Of a DNA stretch of 64,000 nt, positions 50,932 through 56,864 are shown one piece after another. Under the pieces are notes generated by a model. It worked only from the letters and a program-made list of their open reading frames with translations, was not told the DNA's origin and searched no databases. Source of the stretch: Symbiodinium natans (taxonomy: Eukaryota > Sar > Dinophyceae > Suessiales > Symbiodiniaceae). The translations under genes and the position numbers were made by a program. Each line of letters opens with the position of its first letter. Within the stretch, counting starts at the first letter, position 1. The DNA is taken from the NCBI GenBank assembly GCA_905221605.1, contig CAJNDS010002080.1, positions 302,501-366,500 of the forward strand. The letters run 5' to 3'.

Positions 50932-51849
50932 ATGAGCAACAGTAATAAAGATGATATTATTTCAAGTATTTGTTATGATAGGAGCGGATTTGGAAGTATT
51001 GCAACGACATACAAAGACAGCCGAGCAAAAGACAAGACCATAACCTTAGATGATGTTAGGGACTGGTTCAAGAGAAATGTAGAGCAGAAAGCAAAGCCAC
51101 GAGGTTATAATTCCTTTGTAGCTCCACATGATGCATTTGAGTTTCAAATGGATTTATTTTTCTTAAGTGATTTAAAAAACCAAATATTTCAAGTTGCGTT
51201 TTTGTTTATTGACACATTTTCCAAATATGCTGTTGTAATACCTATTAAATCAAAACAGCCTGAAGATGTAGCAATGGGGATTATAGAAGGTTTAAATAAG
51301 ATGGGAAAGAAGCCCAAAATGGTATATGCCGATATGGAAGGCTCATTTACTTCTAACATAATCAAAGAATATTTTGATAAGGAAGGTATTGAACTGTATT
51401 TAACAAGAGGACATGCGCCAGTAGCAGAGCGGTTTATCAGGACATATAAACAAATGCTTTACAAAAGAATTGAACACGATGAAAAGCAAGGAAAAGAGAA
51501 TATACAATGGACAGATTATAATTTTGAAGTCTTGCTGACTTACAATAACAAGATGAAGCATTCCGCAACGAATATGACACCTAAAGAGGCAAGACTACCC
51601 AAGAATGAATTAACAGCTAAACTACATATGACAGCACACGCAAAAAAGACACGGACATATCCCGAGATTGATATTTCAGACAAGGTGAAAATAGCAAGGA
51701 AGAAAGAAGTAGGAGAAAAGGAACGAACAAGCAACTGGTCGCAAAACAAATACACCATTGAAAGAATAGAAGAGAAATTAGGGCAAAAATATTATTATGT
51801 AGAAGGGAGCAATAGACCATATTTAAGGCACGAGTTATTAAAGGTTTAA
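50932..51849 (+). CDS. rve-family (DDE) integrase
   Basis: A 305-residue integrase, taking the ATG at 50932; an upstream ATG at 50896 overlaps the previous stop codon and is possible. The RNase H-fold core has EFQMDLFFL (first Asp, about residue 74), FLFIDTFSKYAVVIP, VYADMEGSF (second Asp, about 134) and GHAPVAERFIRTYKQ (Glu, about 166). The second Asp-Glu spacing is 31 residues, a little short of the common 35. The C-terminal DKVKIARKK, WSQNKYTIERIEE and YYVEGSNRPYLRHELLKV is the small barrel/chromo-like tail of Polinton integrases. It would insert the element via its TIRs. The catalytic triad looks intact. Confidence 0.9.
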   Translation: MSNSNKDDIISSICYDRSGFGSIATTYKDSRAKDKTITLDDVRDWFKRNVEQKAKPRGYNSFVAPHDAFEFQMDLFFLSDLKNQIFQVAFLFIDTFSKYAVVIPIKSKQPEDVAMGIIEGLNKMGKKPKMVYADMEGSFTSNIIKEYFDKEGIELYLTRGHAPVAERFIRTYKQMLYKRIEHDEKQGKENIQWTDYNFEVLLTYNNKMKHSATNMTPKEARLPKNELTAKLHMTAHAKKTRTYPEIDISDKVKIARKKEVGEKERTSNWSQNKYTIERIEEKLGQKYYYVEGSNRPYLRHELLKV

Positions 51850-51854
51850 GAACA

Positions 51855-51899
51855 ATTCAAGGAAAAATGTTTTAAAGAAATAACAGCTATAAATATTAG
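51855..51899 (+). promoter_or_regulatory. Arm/early-type promoter box (right-arm gene)
   Basis: TTCAAGGAAAAATGTTTTAA then AGAAATAACAGCTATAAATA and TTAG, 8 bases before the ATG at 51907. It keeps the box even though the gene behind it is broken. Confidence 0.7.
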
Positions 51900-51906
51900 T
51901 GTGAAA

Positions 51907-52583
51907 ATGAGTGATACAGAAAGCGCTACCAGTTCTGATATTCCCAAACATTGCTGTAAGGATGATTTAATGAATAGTCTGAGTTATGTAATGTCACTTG
52001 TTAATAACTGCCAAGAATGTAAGAAAATGCGACTGGGATTAAAAAAACAACTCAAGATTAATTTAAATGATAATGCAATTGCTTCAGTGTGCAATTTCTT
52101 TTCCTGTTCAAAGTGCATTAAAATAACCTCTGTAATTGAAAATTGTATTGATTGGAAATACTATTCATAATGGAAATTCAAACATATTATTTTGTTAAGT
52201 TTAATCCGTTTCCTTCTTATGAGTTTATCAAAAATGAAATATTTAAGGGTTTAATTACATATACTGAGTTTGAACATAAAATGTTAAAATGGTTGTATGA
52301 TAATTTAGATAATGCCGATGTGTTTTTTGATTTTAAATATTTTCATTGTGGCAAAAACCCCCATAGATTAAATGCATACTATAACATACTAAAAGAAGTC
52401 ATTTTTTATATTATGGATAATACCCACGGAAGTAGTGTTGAAACTCACCACTATTTATATGATTGTGATTTTGGTTTTTCTCTTTTGAATGACATTAATG
52501 AATATTGGTTTAATACCGATAGTGATAGTGATGATGATAGTGATAGTGATAGTGATGGTAGTAGTGTGTATGAATATGAATGA
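51907..52583 (+). pseudogene. Right-arm copy of the arm protein, broken
   Basis: Homologue of the intact gene at 34649-35305: the opening (MSDTESATSSDIPKHC against MNDNESETSSNISRHC), the SCSKCIK segment, FPSYEFIKNEI, YHYLYD-like and DFGFS segments and the acidic tail occur in the same order. Reading stops at a TAA near 52168, where the intact copy has TTA, and a base is also missing a few positions later (TGGAA against TGGGAA), so the second half continues in another frame (to 52583). Two separate lesions make sequencing error less likely. The C-terminal frame remains open for over 130 residues, so decay is recent or the halves are used separately. Confidence 0.7.
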
Positions 52584-52617
52584 TTAATACAATGATATCT
52601 TAAAGTATTGTATTAAT
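52583..52617 (+). terminator. 3' hairpin after the right-arm copy
   Basis: ATTAATACAAT and ATTGTATTAAT form an 11-bp stem, the same stem as after the left-arm gene (34604-34640). Confidence 0.65.
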
Positions 52618-52659
52618 TATTTTTGTTTATTTTTATAGGTGTCTTTATGTGTTGCTTCT

Positions 52660-52929
52660 GAGCAAACTCTAGGAGTTTATGGGCAAACTCTAGGAGTTTG
52701 TGGGCAAACTCTAGGAGTTTGTGGGCAAACTCTAGGAGTTTGTGGGCAAACTCTAGGAGTTTGTGGGCAAACTCTAGGAGTTTTGTGGGCAAACTCTAGG
52801 AGTTTGTGGGCAAACTCTAGGAGTTTGTGGGCAAACTCTAGGAGTTTGTGGGCAAACTCTAGGAGTTTGTGGGCAAACTCTAGGAGTTTGTGGGCAAACT
52901 CTAGGAGTTTGTGGGCAAACTCTGAGGGG
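52660..52929 (+). repeat. 21-bp palindromic tandem repeat (12 units plus partial)
   Basis: Each unit contains AAACTC-TAG-GAGTTT, a 6-bp inverted pair with a 3-base spacer, joined by TGTGGGC. Units are nearly identical; one (52765-52786) has an extra T. The frame across it (52639-52977) needs a non-ATG start and shifts from GQTLGVC to ANSRSLW repeats at the extra T, so it is not coding. It could be a protein-binding array (replication, packaging or insulation) or a simple satellite. Confidence 0.8.
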
Positions 52930-53032
52930 TTGAAACCTAACCCTAGGGGGTTTAACCCGAGGGGGTTTGAAAGCTAACCCTGGGGGGTTTGAAAGCTAAC
53001 CCTAGGGGGTTTAATCCTCACGGGTTTGAACC
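52930..53032 (+). repeat. Second, degenerate ~24-30-bp repeat
   Basis: GGGGGTTTGAAAGCTAACCCT and close variants occur four times, directly after the 21-bp array. CTAACCC with GGGGTTT makes each unit partly self-complementary. No coding signal. Confidence 0.65.
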
Positions 53033-53078
53033 ATTCAAGGAAGAAAGCATTTAAAGACAAGACGACTATATATATTAG
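53033..53078 (+). promoter_or_regulatory. Arm/early-type promoter box (53082 gene)
   Basis: TTCAAGGAAGAAAGCATTTA then AAGACAAGACGACTATATAT and ATTAGAG immediately before the ATG. Confidence 0.75.
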
Positions 53079-53081
53079 AGT

Positions 53082-53585
53082 ATGGAGACTGAAACGAAAA
53101 CCTGTTCAAAATGTAAAAAGACAAAGGAAATCAATGAGTTCTACAAATCACAGTGTTTGAAGTGCTACAACTACCAAAAAAATTACAGGCAACAACATAT
53201 GGAGCAAGAAAATGAAAGGGGCAGGAGATATATGGCTGAAGACCGACAAAACAACCCTGACAAATACAGAGAGAAAAATGCGAGATACAGAGAAAAAATA
53301 AAGGACATCGTTATTACATGTCCTGTATGTAATTACGACATTAAGAAATACAAGAAGGCACAACATGAGAAATCACAATTTCATCAGGACAACTTGGCAA
53401 GACAATTAAACCCCGATATGGAAGCACTACCAGAACCTGACAAGATTAGAGTAATAAATGGAAAGGAACAATACTATTGCTATGCTTGTAAATGTTCTAC
53501 GATATGTTGGTTTTGGAAGAACCATGTACAGCAACAATCCCACATAGAAGCCATTAAAAAGAGGAATGAAGCAGAAACACAGTAA
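53082..53585 (+). CDS. Zinc-finger protein, diverged paralogue of the TIR gene
   Basis: A 167-residue protein with the same architecture as the TIR-encoded protein: ETKTCSKCKKTKEINEF and CLKCYNYQKN knuckles at the N-terminus, a QNNPDKYREKNARYREK linker, a first C2H2 module (CPVCNYDIKKYKKAQHEKSQ then FH) and a last one (CYACKCSTICWFWKNHVQQQ then SH). Sequence identity to the TIR copy is low outside these motifs, so the duplication is old. It lies directly inside the right TIR and uses the arm-type promoter. Nucleic-acid binding is inferred. Confidence 0.8.
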   Translation: METETKTCSKCKKTKEINEFYKSQCLKCYNYQKNYRQQHMEQENERGRRYMAEDRQNNPDKYREKNARYREKIKDIVITCPVCNYDIKKYKKAQHEKSQFHQDNLARQLNPDMEALPEPDKIRVINGKEQYYCYACKCSTICWFWKNHVQQQSHIEAIKKRNEAETQ

Positions 53586-53586
53586 C

Positions 53587-53617
53587 TGATACAATATAAT
53601 AAAAATATATTGTATCA
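53587..53617 (+). terminator. 3' hairpin after the 53082 gene
   Basis: TGATACAATATA and TATATTGTATCA form a perfect 12-bp stem with a 7-base loop, two bases after the stop codon. Confidence 0.65.
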
Positions 53618-53750
53618 TCTACTGCTCCAAGCCCCGAACCACCCAAAATACCCTAAATTCTATCAACCCCCTCACGCCCATCCGGAAGAATGGATTTTTG
53701 AATAATTTCTTATAAAATGAATAAACCCCATCACGCCCATTGGAAAGAAT

Positions 53751-53796
53751 TGATTTTAGAAAACATTTAAAGGAATACTAGTATTATATATGTAGT
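53751..53796 (+). promoter_or_regulatory. Arm/early-type promoter box, TIR copy 2
   Basis: Same sequence as 34360-34405 on the opposite strand; ends directly at the ATG. Confidence 0.55.
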
Positions 53797-54228
53797 ATGG
53801 AAACGGTCAAACGATGTAGCAGATGTAGGAAGAAGAAGGAGGAAGTTGAATTCAAGGAGGGATGCAGAGTTTGTATTCCGTGCTCGGATGCTTGTAGAAA
53901 AAATCAACAGGACAACCCAGACAAGGCGAGGGAGAAATGTCAAAGGTATTACGAGAAGAAGCGAGAAGACATATTAGAAAAGAAAAGAGAGAAAACATGG
54001 TGCAACTTATGCGAAATGTATGTAGCCAAAGACCAATACCAGAGACATACAAAAACAATAAGACACCAACACTATTTAAAATTGGAAGAAGGAGAGCAGT
54101 CAGATGTGGAAGATACCAAAAATAAATTTTGGTGCGAGACTTGTAGAATTTGGTTAAGTAAGAAGACAAGGACATCGCATTTTGGAACACCAAGACACCT
54201 TGAATTGGAACAGCGAAGGCGAGAGTAA
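53797..54228 (+). CDS. Zinc-finger protein, TIR copy 2
   Basis: Identical in protein sequence to the product of 33928-34359 (143 residues; N-terminal CxxC knuckles and two C2H2 modules). Because each TIR carries a full gene, promoter and 3' hairpin, the element has two doses of this gene, both transcribed outward toward the ends. Outward transcription from both ends could matter for end activity or for reading into the host flank. Confidence 0.8.
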   Translation: METVKRCSRCRKKKEEVEFKEGCRVCIPCSDACRKNQQDNPDKAREKCQRYYEKKREDILEKKREKTWCNLCEMYVAKDQYQRHTKTIRHQHYLKLEEGEQSDVEDTKNKFWCETCRIWLSKKTRTSHFGTPRHLELEQRRRE

Positions 54229-54233
54229 TACTG

Positions 54234-54270
54234 CTTGATACATTCAATTTTAAATATTCAATGTATCAAG
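54234..54270 (+). terminator. 3' hairpin of the right TIR gene
   Basis: Mirror of 33886-33922: CTTGATACATT and AATGTATCAAG stems around an AT-rich loop. Confidence 0.6.
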
Positions 54271-54348
54271 GAGTTTTTGAATTAAATTTCGGGGGGTCGG
54301 GGGGGTCATATATGCGGAGTATGACGACGTGCATGACACTTGCTTACT

Positions 54349-54379
54349 AAGGGAAGGGGCCATACTAAGGGACCGCATG
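54349..54379. mobile_element. Possible right half of a MITE split by the virus
   Basis: Contains AAGGGGCCAT and ends AAGGGACCGCATG, the near inverse of GCATGGTCCCTT at 33714-33725 on the other side of the virus. See that entry. Confidence 0.4.
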
Positions 54380-56783
54380 ACGACCCTGAGACCCAAACTC
54401 CATACTCCTAAATGGATGGACCCTGAAACCCCAACCACAACTTTAACCCAAAACCCCCAAACCTCAAACCCCAAAACCCCCAAACCACAAAACCTCCAAG
54501 ACCCAATACCCGAACCCCAAACCCCAGAATCCCAAAACCCTAAACCCTGAAACCCACAACCCTTAACCCTTAACCCTTAACCCTAAACCCTAAACCCTAA
54601 ACCCTAAACCCTAAACCCTAAACCCTCATCAAAGCCGGGGGGGGGGGGGGGCGGCCTGTGGAGTGGCCAACATCTTCCTCCGTTTCGGGGCGGGCTCCTC
54701 AGCGCTTCGTTCAAGGGACCAACGGAGGGACCCTTGCAAGGGACCTTAGGGTTTAGGGTTTAGGGTCTAGGGTCTAGGGTCTAGGGTTTAGGGTTTAGGG
54801 TTCAGGGCGTTTCGGGTTAGCATCCTGGGTTTGGTTGGGGTTTAGGGTTGAGGGTTGAGGGTTTAGGGTATAGGATTTCATTAGGGTTTAGGGCTTGGTT
54901 CTTTTTAGAGGGGGGCGGTACGGGCTGTGGTGGTTTGAGTCTTGGGTTTCGGCTTTGGGGTTTTGGGGTTAGGGTTTAGGCTCTTAGGGCTTTAGGGTCT
55001 AGTGGTGTCGGACAAGAGCCGCAGATGTCGATCGTGCTCGTTGCCTCCTGTTTCCCGATGTCACTCCCTTCTGGACGAGGAGAAGAGCTTCGGACCACAT
55101 ATTGGCTTGCATCAGGACGTAACGCGTGCGCCAGCAACTGGGACGAAGTGATGTAGCGGCCGCCCCTTCGTACACGTGCACCGAGCAGGGAGCCAACGAT
55201 GAGAGAATGAGCAATTGGTACTACCTGTAGGGTTTCGGGTTTAGGGTTTAGGGTTTAGGGTTTAGGGTTTAGGGTTTAGGGTTTAGGGTTTAGGGTTTAG
55301 GGTTTGGGGTTTGGGGTCTAGGGTTTAGGGTTTAGGGCTTCTGGTTTGGGGTTTAGGGCTCAGTTTGGGTTGTATGGGGTTTAGGATTCAGGGTCTTATG
55401 GCCTCTGGGGCGGGGCTTCTGGGGCGCTGCTGCTTCAGGAGATCTTGGGCTTAGGACCCTTCGGAAGAATTTTGAGAACATTCTCATTTCAAACCACAAA
55501 CCCAAATTTCTGTCCTTCCTTCAGTGGATCTATTGAAAGATCTGAGCCCAATCTCATAAAATCTAACCGTTTGGGGTTTCTGGTTCGAGCTGTGTTCCCT
55601 TAAACGCAAACCCTCGAATCCCCAGAAGCCCTAGAACCCTAAGTCCTAGTTGGAACCTTACAACCCTAGAAACCCTGAAGCCCTAGGCACCAGGGAAAAC
55701 CCCGAAAAAACCCAAACCCTCGAAGCCCTCGAAACCCTGCGGGAGAGGTTTTGTGGCTCGGGTCCTGCACAACGGGCGGTAGGAGAGGTGCGGCGTTTTG
55801 CGCTTCCGTAACCTTCCCAGGCGGGATATCCTTAAGGGAGGGGGGGTCTAAGGGTAGCGGGGGGGTCTAAGGGTAGCTACATCGTCTCTTTTATACCCTA
55901 TACTGATTCAGGGCACATACATCGGAACCCTTTAAAGGAGCTTAGGGTGCATATTTTGACTGCCCTCAGCGGGGGTTTCGGGCACAGGGCCTGCACCCCA
56001 AGCATCCCCCAAGCCTCCCCCCCTTGCGGGAGCTGGAGGAAGTTACGGGGCCCGAAAACACGCAAACACGAAACACAAGCCATGCGGCTGAATGCCTCTT
56101 TCAATCCTACAAAGACCTCTTCAAAACTTCTGACGACCCCTCCCCCAGCAGTTCAAACAGCAAAAAACCTCCGTAAACCTCAAGCTCCACCCCTCTTAAC
56201 CCCCCCCCCTCCCCCGCCCCACTGAGCCCCGAACCAGGACACCGCCACGCCCTAAAACCCCCCTTCGTCTCAGGGCAGCTGCACGGTCCCTTTATTGAAG
56301 GTAAGGGGCCATAAGGCACAGGGTAGCCCTAAACCCTAAAACCCTAAAACCCTAAAACCCTCAAACCCTCAAACCCTCAAACCCTCAAACCCTCAAACCC
56401 TAAACCCTAAACCCTAAACCCTAAACCCCCACAAAAGAAGGGCCACGTCTGGCCCCTGGGAAGCCGAGCCAAAGCTTCGGCGATCGACCGGATCTCACCC
56501 TGGAAGGCTGCGAGCGTCAGCTTGGAAGCAGGGGTTTAGGGTTTGGGGTTTGGGGTTTGGGGTTTGGGGTTTGGGGTTTAGGGTTTAGGGTTTAGGGTTT
56601 GGGGTTTGGGGTTTGGGGTTTAGGGTTTAGGGTTTAGGGTTTAGGGATTTAAGAGTTTACGAAAATTGGGGGTACCTTATTCGGGTCAGTTAATATTACC
56701 CTAAGGCTCTAAGATTTAAGGTTTTTGAGCCCAAAGGCCTTCTTATACAAGGCTTTTGGGCTATGTTGAGCCTAAGGGTTAGG
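54380..56783. other. Host telomeric mosaic right of the virus, no gene seen
   Basis: Arrays at 54536-54630, 54747-54810, 55228-55340, 56321-56425 (including a CCCTCAAA variant run) and 56530-56650 (TTTGGGG and TTTAGGG). G runs at 54637-54651. A small palindromic piece lies at 56693-56780 with AGCCCAAAGGCCTT and AAGGCTTTTGGGCT in its centre. The 131- and 92-residue frames in 55900-56320 have no protein signature. Confidence 0.55.
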
Positions 56784-56864
56784 GATAACGAAATTCGGGG
56801 TACCATATTGGGGATCCTTATTATAAGGGGGGCCTACTATTTGGGGACCCCTATTTTGGTAAAC
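56784..56864. mobile_element. MITE-like family C, copy 4 (inverted)
   Basis: Runs GATAACGAAATTCGGGGTACC to GACCCCTATTTTGGTAAAC, the inverse of copy 3, with CCTACTATTTGGGGACC inside as in the others. A partial end (GTTTACGAAAATTGGGGGTACC) lies at 56655-56675, so a second, decayed copy may be nested next to it. Confidence 0.6.

Larger units (their letters stand above)
33808..54348. mobile_element. Integrated Polinton-like virus (PLV), 20.5 kb
   Basis: A complete-looking endogenous virus bounded by 722-bp inverted repeats starting AGTAAGCAAG. Base composition is clearly AT-richer than the flanks, telomeric arrays are absent, and coding density is high. It carries the PLV/Polinton hallmark set: double-jelly-roll MCP, penton-like minor capsid protein, packaging ATPase, integrase, plus a polymerase-like/helicase protein. 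I see no adenovirus-type maturation protease and no tyrosine recombinase. Flanking 6-mers (GAGGGG left, AAGGGA right) match only partly, so the target duplication is not clear. The only broken gene found is a duplicated arm gene; the intron-like split in the polymerase may be functional. Such elements are known from many protist genomes; some are reactivated by giant-virus infection. Confidence 0.93.
53627..54348. repeat. PLV right terminal inverted repeat (722 bp)
   Basis: Inverted copy of 33808-34529, ending CTTGCTTACT at 54348. The inner boundary falls at CCAAGCCCCG. It contains the second copy of the zinc-finger gene and a CATCACGCCCATTGGAAAGA / CTCACGCCCATCCGGAAGA repeated pair (about 53670-53750) that could be a recognition site. 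Confidence 0.92.

Noticed and set aside
52660-52929. Possible CRISPR array
   Set aside because: Units are contiguous with no unique spacers, no cas genes are present, and the surrounding genome is eukaryotic.
52639-52977. Open frame encoding repeated GQTLGVC / ANSRSLW peptides
   Set aside because: It needs a non-ATG start, changes peptide repeat at a one-base insertion, and is open only because a 21-bp unit has no stops. Treated as a DNA repeat.
33802-54354. 6-bp target-site duplication of the virus
   Set aside because: The flanking hexamers GAGGGG and AAGGGA share only four central positions, which is weak in G-rich sequence.
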